From positions 37,861-101,860 of the forward strand of contig NZ_JAIVFX010000022.1 of assembly GCF_020829625.1 (NCBI RefSeq): a stretch of 64,000 bases of DNA. The letters are read 5' to 3'. Position 1 is the first letter of the stretch. The number at the start of each line of letters is the position of its first letter. This stretch comes from Nostoc sp. XA010. GTDB taxonomy: Bacteria > Cyanobacteriota > Cyanobacteriia > Cyanobacteriales > Nostocaceae. Of the stretch, positions 27,201 through 35,952 are shown one piece after another. The notes beneath the pieces are model-generated. The model did not search any database, was not told the DNA's origin, and worked only from the letters and a program-made list of their open reading frames with translations. The position numbers and the translations under genes were made by a program.

Positions 27201-27998
27201 AGATTATTAACTCAACTTGCAGAATGTTGGACTAACAAGTTCTCTTTCTCGTAAGAATTAATCTTATTATTTGCTTTTTTTAATTACATATTCATCTATC
27301 TAAATATAGTAATTAAAAATTACTGTATTATTCTTAAGTATTAAAATTATAACGTTAATAATACTTATTTATCTGTCAAATTTAGCTAAATATATAATTA
27401 GATATACGCCAAAAGGCTTACATCGGCGTTACTTTTGTAAGTAAAGATTAAAACAAAGTAAGTTAAAAGTATAAAAAAACAGCTTACTTAAGTATCTACT
27501 ACAGATCTTTTATAGTTACTGCTCAGAAATATCTGATGATGTCCAGTCCCAAAATTATTAATAGAATTCTGATATCAAACCAGTTTGGCTAAGGCTCCAC
27601 TAGATTTATCCTTCGACTAAGAGGACATTAACAATTCAAAATTCAAAATTAAAATCTATATTTATCAGAACTTTAGACTTTTTTTTGCTCACCTAAACTA
27701 ACTATAATTGTACAAATTTCCGGCTTTCGAGTGGAATTATTGAGCAATTGCTCAATAATATGGTTTATATCATTTGATTGGATAAAGTCGATCTAAGAAA
27801 AAATTACTTTTTATTTGGGGATCTAAACACACCTCAAGAAAGATGGATATTTATCGCAAGGAGAAGACTATTGGAGATAGCGTACTTTTCCAGACTTATC
27901 AAGTTTTTTGCAGGATCATCAATCTCGCCAAAAAATTTTGAGCAAATGATCTAGTGGAAATACACGCTGGTTTAGCCAAGCTTTCTTAGGAACTGACA
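27201..27998. other. large divergent intergenic region
   Basis: About 800 bp of AT-rich DNA between the divergent mutase-fusion and DUF4142 genes. It contains a 24-bp perfect palindrome at 27736-27759 and a short direct repeat AATTCAAAATTCAAAATT near 27634. The only frames are short (for example 33 codons near 27844). Promoters for both flanking genes must be here, but I could not place them with confidence. Confidence 0.4.
27736..27759. promoter_or_regulatory. 24-bp perfect palindrome, candidate operator
   Basis: ATTATTGAGCAA followed directly by its exact reverse complement TTGCTCAATAAT, with no loop. A loop-free perfect dyad is a better fit for a dimeric regulator site than for a terminator, and no T-run follows. 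It lies 240 bp before the DUF4142 start and 536 bp before the mutase-fusion start. Confidence 0.45.
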
Positions 27999-28793
27999 AT
28001 GATTAAACGAACCTTAGTTACTATTGTTCTCCTTGCAGTCGGATTTTTCGTCTCATTGGGATACTCAGCATTACTTCCAAATAGTGAGTTTGTGAATGCT
28101 CAAACAAATCGACGAACAACACCAACCCAAAATACCCAAGTTAACGAGGTTGATCGGCAATTTTTTATAGATGCAGGTCAAGCAGGCTTAGGTAACATCG
28201 CGCTGGGGCAATTAGCATTGCAGCGTTCGACTAATCCTCAAGTGAAACAATTTGCCACAGCAGAGATTCAAGAGCAAACACAGGTGAAAAATGACTTGAC
28301 ACGGATTGGTTCACGATTGGGTGTAACTCCTCCCACCACTCCTGCGCCAAAATTTCAAGCATCACTGGCGCGACTGTCTCAGTTAGAAGGCGATCGATTT
28401 GAGCAAGCATATATGGATGAGGGTGGTGTAAATGCTCATCTGGAGAACGCAGCCCTTTTCCAACGCGAAGCGGCGTTTGGACAAAACCCCGACCTTGTAG
28501 CAGTAGCGAATCGAGGATTACCAACCATCAGAAAGCACTTTAACACTGCTAGCGCCATCACAAAATATCAATTTGGCCAGGTTGCGCGGAGATATAATAA
28601 TCTGCCTAATAATTCTGGTGCATCAACCCCTCAAGGCAATACTTCCCCTACAGAAGGAGCCGATAGCTTACCTCAGAACAATGGTTCCTCTACAGGAGGA
28701 GCCGATAGTCTACCTGAGAAGAATCCTTCCCCTACAGGAGGAGGTACTAAGCTACCTCGAGAGAATACTACACCTACAAGAACCGATAAGTAA
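27999..28793 (+). CDS. DUF4142 domain-containing exported protein
   Basis: Signal peptide or anchor at 1-34 (LVTIVLLAVGFFVSLGYSALL). Residues ~48-195 form a helical DUF4142 domain (DRQFFIDAGQAGLGNIALGQ, NPQVKQFATAEIQEQTQV, LPTIRKHFNTASAI), a ferritin-like bundle family. The final ~65 residues are a low-complexity tail of about four imperfect ~17-residue repeats (SPTEGADSLPQNNGSS, STGGADSLPEKNPSP, SPTGGGTKLPRENTT). AGGAA lies 6 bases before the ATG. Expected in periplasm or outer layer; related proteins are often stress-associated, but that is not shown here. Confidence 0.82.
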   Translation: MIKRTLVTIVLLAVGFFVSLGYSALLPNSEFVNAQTNRRTTPTQNTQVNEVDRQFFIDAGQAGLGNIALGQLALQRSTNPQVKQFATAEIQEQTQVKNDLTRIGSRLGVTPPTTPAPKFQASLARLSQLEGDRFEQAYMDEGGVNAHLENAALFQREAAFGQNPDLVAVANRGLPTIRKHFNTASAITKYQFGQVARRYNNLPNNSGASTPQGNTSPTEGADSLPQNNGSSTGGADSLPEKNPSPTGGGTKLPRENTTPTRTDK

Positions 28794-28874
28794 GATAGTG
28801 CAACAAAGGTAAAATCTTCCCACATTGCCGAGCTAAGTTTTCACGCTATGTGAAAAAACCAACACTAAACCTAA

Positions 28875-28898
28875 CCCCTTTCCCTACTAGGGAAGGGG
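28875..28898. terminator. hairpin downstream of DUF4142 gene
   Basis: CCCCTTTCCC / GGGAAGGGG with a short loop, about 80 bp past the stop. There is no clear T-run, so termination is uncertain; CCCCTTTCCCTACTAGGGAAGG-like sequences also occur as dispersed repeats in Nostoc. Confidence 0.4.
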
Positions 28899-29025
28899 GA
28901 GAATTAAAAGCCTCTCATACCAATTCACAAAAATTCTAATATATCTAAATATATATAGATTTTTCGCAGGGGCATGGCAATGCCTTAATAGTTTGTTGTA
29001 TCCAAATCAACCTTTGGAATCAAAT

Positions 29026-30015
29026 TCATTTACAGGCGATCGCTTGTGGTGTCCAGGTGGGGCCTTCACAATATGGCCCATCTGGCGTCCAAATGAGTTT
29101 ATCCAAGCACATTCGCCGCGCATCCATATTCGCCGCCCACGCATGGTAGACAATGTACTCAGTCTTACCATCCGGCCCCACAACGATGGAATTGTGTCCA
29201 GGCCCTTTGACACGATCAGGAAGCGAACGCAACACCCGTGGCCCCGTTTCGTTACCCACATCAGAGTAAGGCCCCATCACCTGATCCGCAACTCCATAGT
29301 CTACACCGTAGTCCTCAGTTTCCCAGCGCCCACCACTATAAAAGCAATAATATCGACCTTCATGTTTACGAACACAGGGGCCTTCTAAGGTATGCCAATC
29401 AAAATGTTCACCATACATCAATCGGTTGACTAAAAATCGTTGCCAATCGGAACGCGCCCGTAAGACGACTTTGCCGACACCGCAGAGTTTCGTCATATCT
29501 TGGAGTCGGTCTACAAAGAGGGCAGTACCAGCCCGCACGCCGCCCTCGGTGTCTAAAAAATCACGAGCATAAAATAAATACCACTGCCCATCTTCATCAC
29601 GGAATGCGTGGGGGTCAATGGCGAAGGAGCAAGACTTCGGGTCTACAAGTGGTTCGCCAACATCTTTATAGGGACCCAAGGGAGTATCGCTCGTGGCAAC
29701 ACGTAACTGATGATTCTTGTCCTCGTGTCCTACAGAGTAGTAGAGGTAGAACTTGCCATTGCAATAAGCAATTTCTGGGGCCCAAAAATTATCGCCAAAG
29801 GAGGGGTCTGGCCGCAACAGGGCGTTATCTACAAAATCCCAATTCACGAAATCAAAGGAGCGTAATAGAGGGAAGACACGTAGTTTTGCGATTTCGTCTA
29901 CTGTTCCTTCCGCTTCGGCTGCACCAGTGCCGATCGCATAGTATACACCCTCAAATTCCCAAACAAAAGGATCGGCAAAATAGCCTTTATAGACTGGATT
30001 GGTATAAGTTAACAT
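29026..30015 (-). CDS. glycoside hydrolase family 43-type enzyme
   Basis: A 329-residue five-bladed beta-propeller hydrolase. The three expected acidic residues are recognisable: Asp in GYFADPFVWEF near the N-terminus (base), Asp in FAIDPHAFRDEDG (pKa modulator) and Glu in HTLEGPCVRKHEG (acid). Other blades: FWAPEIAYCNGKFYLYYS and GPGHNSIVVGPDG. GH43 members release arabinose, xylose, galactose or galactofuranose. No signal peptide is visible, so it probably acts inside the cell. It is close to the PhyH gene (233 bp upstream) and to the UDP-Galf mutase gene, which makes a galactose or galactofuranose linkage a reasonable guess, not a proof. Confidence 0.88.
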   Translation of the reverse strand: MLTYTNPVYKGYFADPFVWEFEGVYYAIGTGAAEAEGTVDEIAKLRVFPLLRSFDFVNWDFVDNALLRPDPSFGDNFWAPEIAYCNGKFYLYYSVGHEDKNHQLRVATSDTPLGPYKDVGEPLVDPKSCSFAIDPHAFRDEDGQWYLFYARDFLDTEGGVRAGTALFVDRLQDMTKLCGVGKVVLRARSDWQRFLVNRLMYGEHFDWHTLEGPCVRKHEGRYYCFYSGGRWETEDYGVDYGVADQVMGPYSDVGNETGPRVLRSLPDRVKGPGHNSIVVGPDGKTEYIVYHAWAANMDARRMCLDKLIWTPDGPYCEGPTWTPQAIACK

Positions 30016-30248
30016 CTCGGTGCTCGCTATAGCGTGTTAACTCAATTTTTGAGGAAGTGCGATCGTAAAAACAACTATCTTTATGCTGGTTCGCGCCCTT
30101 GAATTGTCCGGCATTGTTGAATTTGAGTATGAATGATTCCAAACTCCTCTACAAAAATACGAAAACTCTATCGTCAGGGCACAGCATTGCTGTGCCCGTA
30201 GGGCATGGTATATTTACCTGAAAATAGCTGTAAATGTGGAATAGCTTA

Positions 30249-31058
30249 TTAGTATTTGAAATTCACGTAAGTTTCAACCTTCTCCTTTGGCAACTGTTCC
30301 ACCACCTGACAACGAATCATCTGCCTTAAATTCTCTGGTAGGCTCTCATAATAATCTCGTTGGAGAGTCAAATCCACCTTCGGCGTGTGCAACCAATGCA
30401 TAGCATAGCCCATAACTACCATCGGTCTTGGCTGGTTAGTCCGATTTGGTGAACCCCGATGCAACGCCAAAGGTGTCCGAATCATCGCATCCCCTAGCTC
30501 CATATAAAAAGATTCCATCGGAATTTCACCAGTGGCAATTTTCCTTAGTCCCTCTTCACGCGGCAAGATATGCGTACCACGCGCCATCTGGAACGGGCCG
30601 TTTTCTGCCGTTACTTCCACAAGTGGGAAGTTAACCGCAAGGGCGTAGAGTGGCGTTACTATTTGGTCGGAGAACAAAGGGCGATAGTCCCGGTGGATTT
30701 CCTGATAATCCGAACCTTGTACTGGGAGATCAACTCCCAACTGAACCATCACATATTCCTGAAAAAATACTCGCTCCAGCACACCCATAATCACCGGATT
30801 AGCGAAAACTTCCACATTGGCAAAGGGGGAAACCCAAGGCAACGTTAGATAGTAACGCGCAATTTCACGGGGAGCCAGTCCACCTGGTCGATTTTGGCGC
30901 TCTCGGAATAAATTTTCAAAAGCTTTTGCCCATTCGCTAATCAATTCTTTATCAAAAAGACCGCGAATCACACAAATTCCGTCTCGATTCAGGTCTTCGG
31001 CAAATCGGTTTAGGTCACTATCTGTATATTTTGTTGCTCTACCTATACTTTGAACCAT
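30249..31058 (-). CDS. phytanoyl-CoA dioxygenase family protein
   Basis: A 269-residue soluble 2OG-Fe(II) oxygenase of PhyH type. The iron-binding HxD is in YQEIHRDYRPLFSD; the distal His is in PLALHRGSPNRTNQPRPMVVMG with an Arg following for 2-oxoglutarate. The N-terminus DLNRDGICVIRGLFDKE is typical of the family. Substrates range from lipids to sugars, antibiotics and osmolytes. It is the upstream neighbour of the GH43 gene on the same strand, so it may belong to the same glycan pathway. ATG at 31058; GAGGATAAGAA upstream is a possible weak ribosome site. Confidence 0.85.
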   Translation of the reverse strand: MVQSIGRATKYTDSDLNRFAEDLNRDGICVIRGLFDKELISEWAKAFENLFRERQNRPGGLAPREIARYYLTLPWVSPFANVEVFANPVIMGVLERVFFQEYVMVQLGVDLPVQGSDYQEIHRDYRPLFSDQIVTPLYALAVNFPLVEVTAENGPFQMARGTHILPREEGLRKIATGEIPMESFYMELGDAMIRTPLALHRGSPNRTNQPRPMVVMGYAMHWLHTPKVDLTLQRDYYESLPENLRQMIRCQVVEQLPKEKVETYVNFKY

Positions 31059-31281
31059 TTTCTTATCCTCGCCAATTCATCATGTTAAAGTCGAATTTAA
31101 ATCGGACTCTCAATAGCAGTTTTTGCAATTGTTCGTCGATAATAACGCACCATTTCTGGAATTGACTTATCAGTTTTTGTAGACTTAGGTTATCCAAATC
31201 TCTTTATAGATAAGACTTTATCTTGATTAGTTTCTTGGGTTTTCCAGTTGTGGGGTAAGGTGCTGAATCAGAAATACAGCA

Positions 31282-31446
31282 ATGGTTCTTAAACCAGCTC
31301 ACTGCCCAAATTGTGATATTATAAGTGTAGTAAGAGGTGATAAAACTACTGAAAGGAAAAAGTGTTGCCTTTGCCGCCAAGATTGGAGTTTTCGCCGCAG
31401 ATTCATCCGACGACTGCTGAAAATTAGCTACAACTCCGTAATCTAA
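31282..31446 (+). pseudogene. IS1-type transposase zinc-ribbon fragment (InsA-like)
   Basis: A 54-codon frame whose translation begins MVLKPAHCPNCDIISVVRG and continues with KKCCLCRQDW. The spaced CPNC...CCLC pattern is the zinc-ribbon start of IS1-family InsA-like proteins. The rest of InsA and the catalytic DDE frame (InsB) are missing, and no IS ends were found, so this is an isolated fragment. Tentative because it rests on a short motif. Confidence 0.45.
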
Positions 31447-31988
31447 GAATTAAAATAATTTATAATACTTAATTAAGTTTTGTAAGGGAAATTTAGCGCC
31501 AAACCGGAGTGGAAATTTCCTTCTATGGGGATTGTGCAAGACACACCCCGCCACTTGTGAGTTTATCTTGACTTAAACCCCCTGAATTAGTTAAAAAAAA
31601 TTCCAGCGTTATGGGGCAATAGAGTAACTTGCAAAACCCAATTCAACATAACTCTTGTGGGGTGGGCGTTTTGGCGCCCAGTAGATGTAATTTAAATATG
31701 GAACAGCTTACCTAATTTTTTCCTGCGGACTTGACAAATATTCACAATATGTGTGCCATAATGTCACGAGTCAATAGTCTATACCTAATTTTGTAGCTCC
31801 CCTACTAAGGCGCTTGATGCATTTTATGTTTACTATTAAGCGATAAATAGCTTTCTATAAATACAGGTATAAAGTTATATAGATTACAGATAAAGGAGTA
31901 AAAAACTCCTGGAATGTCTCAAAACAGACTAGTTTAGTCTAAACCGAAGCCACAAAAAATTCTATTGTAGTTACATTAAGAGGTTTTA
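31447..31988. other. intergenic region upstream of GH2 gene
   Basis: Contains a GGGTGGGCGTTTTGGCGCCCA hairpin-like sequence near 31660-31682 and a TTGACA (31731) followed 20 bases later by CATAAT (31757), a loose promoter match with too long a spacer. No gene supported. Confidence 0.35.
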
Positions 31989-33848
31989 ATGAATTTGTTG
32001 GATATACAAAAACGTAAGGTTGACCTGCCCCCCGATACAGATAATCAAAGGGTTTCTAGCTTTCCAGAAGCTGGGTATCCACGTCCACAGTTACAGCGAT
32101 CGCACTGGCTAAATTTAAACGGTGAGTGGAAGTTCGCTTTTGACGATGAAGGACGATGTGTTCAACCAGTCGATATCCAGGAGTGGAGTCATTATATACA
32201 AGTTCCCTTCGCTCCCGAATCTACCAAAAGTGGTATTGGTGATACAGGTTTTCATCCAAACTGCTGGTATGAGCGAGAATTTGAAACACCTGAAGGTGAC
32301 GGCAGATTATTACTGCACTTTGGGGCTGTGGATTACCGCGCCCGTGTTTGGGTGAATGATAAATACATGATAGAGCATGAAGGGGGACATACTCCTTTCA
32401 CGCTGGATATTACCACAGTTTTGAATGACACTGGCATAACTAAAGTAACAGTCTGGGCCCAGGATGATCCTGGTGACCTTGCCAAGCCTAGAGGAAAGCA
32501 GGATTGGCAATTGGAACCGCATAGTATTTGGTATCCTCGCACCAGTGGTATTTGGCAAACAGTCTGGATTGAGCGCGTAGGTAGAACTTACATCGATAGT
32601 ATTCGGTGGAGTCCCGATTTCGAGCGCTGGGAAGTTGGTTGTTATGCTGCGATCGCAGGTGATGCCCCTGCTGGTATCCAAATCAAGGTAAAACTGAGCA
32701 TTGGCAATAACGTGTTGGCAAACGATACCTATGAAGTGTTTAACGGAGAAATTGGCCGTCGCATCTCCCTTTCCGATCCAGGTATCGACGACTACCGCAA
32801 CGAATTGCTGTGGAGTCCAGAAAAGCCGACTCTAATGGATGCCCACGTTGAACTTTGGCATAACAATCAACTATTGGATGAAGCCAAATCCTATACAGCA
32901 ATGCGGACTGTAGGGATACAGCGCGATCGCTTTATGCTCAATGGTCGTCCTTATTATTTACGCTTAGTTCTCGATCAAGGCTACTGGCCCGATTCGCTAA
33001 TGACAGCACCGGACGATGGGGCATTGCGGCGCGATGTCGAACTCACCAAAGCAATGGGTTTTAACGGAGTCCGTAAGCACCAGAAAATTGAAGATCCGCG
33101 ATTTTTATATTGGGCAGATAAGCTGGGGTTGTTAGTATGGGAAGAGATGCCCAGTGCATATCGTTTCACACCTAAAGCAGTGGAACGCACAACGCGAGAG
33201 TGGGCTGAGGTGATTAGGCGGGATATCAGCCACCCCTGTATCGTAGCTTGGGTAACGTTTAATGAATCCTGGGGAGTTCCGAATCTGGTTGAGAGTGCGG
33301 CTCACCGAAACTATGTTTTGGCAATGTATCACTTAACTAAAACTCTCGATCCGAGCCGCCCAGTGATTGCCAACGATGGCTGGGAAAGTACGGATACAGA
33401 CATTCTCGCTATTCATGACTACGACACCCACCCACAACGATTAGGTCATCGCTATGGGCCAGAAGTAAAGCTATCAGATTTGTTTGACCGGAAGCGTCCT
33501 GGAGGGCGCATCCTGACACTAGATAACTTTCCGCATCAGGGACAGCCAGTGATGCTGACTGAGTTTGGTGGTATTGCCTATGCCCCTGTTGAAAACCCCG
33601 ATGCAGATAAAGCTTGGGGATATGAGCGTTGCTCTAATATTTCCGAGCTAGAAATTAAATACGCTACTCTGCTCGAAACAATTAATGATATCGAGTTGTT
33701 TAGCGGATTTTGCTACACCCAATTTACAGATACTTTCCAAGAAGCTAACGGTTTATTATACGCTGATCGCACGCCTAAATTTCCCATTGAGGCGATCCGC
33801 GCTGCGACCCTTTCAGGACAAGGATTATGTACTCCCACAAGCTGTTAA
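31989..33848 (+). CDS. glycoside hydrolase family 2 enzyme
   Basis: A 619-residue GH2 protein with the usual order: sugar-binding jelly roll (about 35-200; LNLNGEWKFAFDDEG, PNCWYEREFE), immunoglobulin-like sandwich (about 205-315), and TIM barrel (about 320-600). The acid/base is Glu426 in AWVTFNESWGV and the nucleophile Glu525 in PVMLTEFGGIAY; both are intact. Family activities include beta-galactosidase, beta-glucuronidase, beta-mannosidase and others. There is no signal peptide, so it is cytosolic. Its 3' end overlaps galT by 22 bp, so the two are translationally linked; this favours a galactose-releasing activity, by inference. AAGAGG lies upstream of the ATG. Confidence 0.9.
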   Translation: MNLLDIQKRKVDLPPDTDNQRVSSFPEAGYPRPQLQRSHWLNLNGEWKFAFDDEGRCVQPVDIQEWSHYIQVPFAPESTKSGIGDTGFHPNCWYEREFETPEGDGRLLLHFGAVDYRARVWVNDKYMIEHEGGHTPFTLDITTVLNDTGITKVTVWAQDDPGDLAKPRGKQDWQLEPHSIWYPRTSGIWQTVWIERVGRTYIDSIRWSPDFERWEVGCYAAIAGDAPAGIQIKVKLSIGNNVLANDTYEVFNGEIGRRISLSDPGIDDYRNELLWSPEKPTLMDAHVELWHNNQLLDEAKSYTAMRTVGIQRDRFMLNGRPYYLRLVLDQGYWPDSLMTAPDDGALRRDVELTKAMGFNGVRKHQKIEDPRFLYWADKLGLLVWEEMPSAYRFTPKAVERTTREWAEVIRRDISHPCIVAWVTFNESWGVPNLVESAAHRNYVLAMYHLTKTLDPSRPVIANDGWESTDTDILAIHDYDTHPQRLGHRYGPEVKLSDLFDRKRPGGRILTLDNFPHQGQPVMLTEFGGIAYAPVENPDADKAWGYERCSNISELEIKYATLLETINDIELFSGFCYTQFTDTFQEANGLLYADRTPKFPIEAIRAATLSGQGLCTPTSC

Positions 33849-34927
33849 AGCCGGATGGTCGCCCACTGACCTTATATAGTCGATACCCGATTGCCGATAA
33901 TATTATCGCCACTAGCCCTAGTAATGAACCTGTGCAGGCTAATCCCCACCTGCGCTGGCATCCTTTACGCGGCGAATGGGTTGCTTACGCTTCTCACCGT
34001 CAAGGGCGGACTTTCATGCCGCCCCCAGAATATAACCCCCTTGCACCTACTACGAAACCGGAGTTTCCTACAGAACTTCCCCCAGGTAAGTATGATGTGG
34101 CGGTGTTTGATAATCGCTTTCCCTCAATGGCTCAAACGGCACACGATCCGCCGGAGTGTATTGTGGAAACATTGCCTGCTAATGGGGCGTGTGAAGTGGT
34201 GGTTTTTGCTCAAAATGCCCAAGCTTCCCTTAGTTCCCTGGAACTGGAACACCTTGATCTGCTCTTAGAAGTATGGGGCGATCGCACCCGCGTATTAGGA
34301 GCAAATCCCCAAATTCAGTACGTGCTGCCTTTTGAAAACAAGGGTGTAGAGGTGGGTGTAACATTGCACCATCCTCACGGGCAAATTTACGCCTATCCTT
34401 TTACACCGCCTGTGCCAGCGCGGATGCTGTCAATGCAGCAGGAGTATTATGAAAAAAATCGGCGGGGTTTACTGCAAGACTTGATTCAGAAGGAAATTGC
34501 AGACAATCAACGGATTATTTATCAAGATGAGTATGCGATCGCATTTGTCCCGGTATGCGCTCGTTACCCCTATGAAGTTTGGATTGCTCCTAAAGAACCA
34601 GTTGGCACTTTTATGGATCTTACTCCAGAGCAACGTTGGGGACTTGCTAAAGCGTTAAAAACTGTCACTCTCAAGTATGACGGCTTGTGGAATCGTCCAT
34701 TTCCTTACTTGATGGCTTGGTTCCAAGCACCAACTGACGGTTTAGCCCATCCCGAAGCCCATTTACACGCCGAGTTTTTTCCACCATATCGGACAAGCGA
34801 AAGGCTGAAGTATCTAGCGGGAACTGAACTTGCAGCAGGGATGTTTGCCAATGATGCTTTACCGGAGGAGAAAGCGAAAGAGTTACAAGCTGTAATGGTA
34901 AATATTGAAGAACCAATTTCGGCGTGA
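33827..34927 (+). CDS. galT: galactose-1-phosphate uridylyltransferase
   Basis: A 366-residue GalT of the HIT superfamily. The catalytic motif is His182-Pro-His184 in VTLHHPHGQIYAYP; other conserved parts are NPHLRWHPLRGEWVAYASHR, FDNRFPSM, YEVWIAPKEP and HPEAHLHAEFFPPYR. It transfers UMP between UDP-glucose and galactose-1-phosphate, giving UDP-galactose. The start at 33827 lies inside the 3' end of the GH2 gene (22-bp overlap), indicating co-transcription and coupled translation. galK is 6.3 kb downstream on the same strand, galE upstream on the other strand. Confidence 0.93.
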   Translation: MYSHKLLKPDGRPLTLYSRYPIADNIIATSPSNEPVQANPHLRWHPLRGEWVAYASHRQGRTFMPPPEYNPLAPTTKPEFPTELPPGKYDVAVFDNRFPSMAQTAHDPPECIVETLPANGACEVVVFAQNAQASLSSLELEHLDLLLEVWGDRTRVLGANPQIQYVLPFENKGVEVGVTLHHPHGQIYAYPFTPPVPARMLSMQQEYYEKNRRGLLQDLIQKEIADNQRIIYQDEYAIAFVPVCARYPYEVWIAPKEPVGTFMDLTPEQRWGLAKALKTVTLKYDGLWNRPFPYLMAWFQAPTDGLAHPEAHLHAEFFPPYRTSERLKYLAGTELAAGMFANDALPEEKAKELQAVMVNIEEPISA

Positions 34928-34939
34928 CCGAAATTAATG

Positions 34940-35110
34940 GGATACAAGCCCCGTCTTTTAAGGACGGCTTTATGGGAAACTAGATATAGTCGCCATAGGG
35001 CATTGGGAGACTATAAACGAACGTCGAGGGATGGTAAGACTAATTCGATTTAGCACAACCCAATGAAGCGTTAAGGAATCCTCGGACTTTAGGACGAGGA
35101 GGTATGTCAA
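34940..35110 (+). mobile_element. IS200/IS605-like right-end relic (possible omega-RNA scaffold)
   Basis: Non-coding segment after galT with a series of hairpins: GCCCCGTCTTTTAAGGACGGC (about 34948), TAGTC...GACTA around 34987-35013, and CCTCGGACTTTAGGACGAGG (35080-35099) followed by AGGTATGTCAA. The sequence GAATCC + hairpin + GGAGGTATGTCAA resembles the right end of cyanobacterial IS605-type elements, where the structured RNA guiding TnpB ends. No intact tnpA or tnpB is present in the window. Assignment is by pattern resemblance only. Confidence 0.45.
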
Positions 35111-35540
35111 AAACCTACCTATTTATTCCTGTTTGTCCACTTCTTGAACAACAAATTGTCTTAACCGTTCCTTCTAATGGGGGACGGTTTTTAACTTTTC
35201 TGTAATACTGTTTCACTTCTTTTAAAGTTGCTGTGTAACGTAGGGTGGGTCAATTTTTGTAGGTTGATGCAACAAAGGTGCAGGGCGATACAACAAAGGT
35301 GCAGGGCGATACAACAAAGGTGCAGGGCGATACAACAAACATGCAGGTCAGTGCATCAAAGGTGCGAGTCTATACAACAAAGGTGCAGATCAAGAGACTT
35401 GTGTGTACACCATAGCCGAAATCTATATAACTCCAGGCTGGATTTTGATAGTTCTCTTATAAGCCTTCTGATAGTGTATTTCTCCAAACAAAAGAGTTTA
35501 GGCTGGGGGTGTTTAGTTATAAAAATGAGAGGTAATAGCT
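35111..35540. other. intergenic region carrying a hairpin and tandem repeats
   Basis: Includes a hairpin AACCGTTCC...GGGGACGGTT with T-run (35163-35190), which could terminate galT-side transcription, and the 21-bp repeat array at 35266-35391. The long frame through the repeats (Cys/Arg/Gln-rich) is judged an artefact. Confidence 0.4.
35266..35391. repeat. 21-bp tandem repeat array 2 (6 units)
   Basis: Units begin at 35266, 35287, 35308, 35329, 35350 and 35371, consensus GATACAACAAAGGTGCAGGGC. Units 1-3 are nearly identical and 4-6 diverged. The period equals that of array 1 (24431-24570) although the sequence is unrelated. No spacers. Confidence 0.85.
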
Positions 35541-35753
35541 ATGCCTAGTGGACATGCTAGCCATAAAGGCGCTTCTAATAAACCCAATGTTAATACCAAT
35601 GGAGTAATTGATGATGCTGCTGATGGATCATTAAACCCTGATGATCTCTTGTCTGAGGAGCAAACTAACACAGAAGTCCATAGAGTCGAAGAAGCTGTTA
35701 AGTATCCTCCTGCTACCGAACGCCCAGGTGAAAAATCAAATACTAATACCTGA
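35541..35753 (+). CDS. small hydrophilic protein, function unknown
   Basis: Seventy residues, acidic and Asn/Asp/Glu-rich with no hydrophobic segment (GHASHKGASNKPNVNTNG, LNPDDLLSEEQTNTEVH, YPPATERPGEKS). Preceded by AGAGGTAA, a weak ribosome site, and followed by a very strong hairpin. Character is similar to the small disordered proteins at 5365 and 15086. No domain recognised. Confidence 0.5.
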   Translation: MPSGHASHKGASNKPNVNTNGVIDDAADGSLNPDDLLSEEQTNTEVHRVEEAVKYPPATERPGEKSNTNT

Positions 35754-35786
35754 AGTAACTATAAGACTCATATTTGATTTTTGAAA

Positions 35787-35822
35787 TATATAAGGTGCGT
35801 TATGGCTAACGCACCTTATATA
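35787..35822. terminator. 16-bp perfect stem, bidirectional terminator
   Basis: TATATAAGGTGCGTTA / TAACGCACCTTATATA with a 4-base loop TGGC, then TTTAGATTTTTTT on the plus strand. It is between the small gene at 35541 and the converging psaB. The left shoulder (35764-35784) is a lone MITE family A end, ACTCATATTTGATTTTTGA. Confidence 0.75.
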
Positions 35823-35891
35823 TTTAGATTTTTTTCAAAAAAGTGTAGCAACCTGCTAACAAGCAGTATCGAGTGATTTCAATATACAAAA

Positions 35892-35926
35892 ATCTCCCTC
35901 TATACCGTTAGGTAAGAGGGGGAGAT
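35892..35926 (-). terminator. probable psaB terminator
   Basis: ATCTCCCTC on the left pairs with GAGGGGGAGAT on the right with a small bulge, 27 bp past the psaB stop. On the minus strand the hairpin is followed by TTTTTGTATATT. Confidence 0.6.
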
Positions 35927-35952
35927 GGCTAAGTCAGAGGATTTAAAAATTT

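Noticed and set aside
31731..31762. TTGACA...CATAAT as promoter of the GH2 gene
   Set aside because: Spacer of 20 bp is longer than the usual 16-18, and the start is more than 200 bp away; not strong enough to call.
35228..35548. 106-codon Cys/Arg/Gln-rich frame through repeat array 2
   Set aside because: Same artefact of a 21-bp period; no ribosome site and low-complexity translation.
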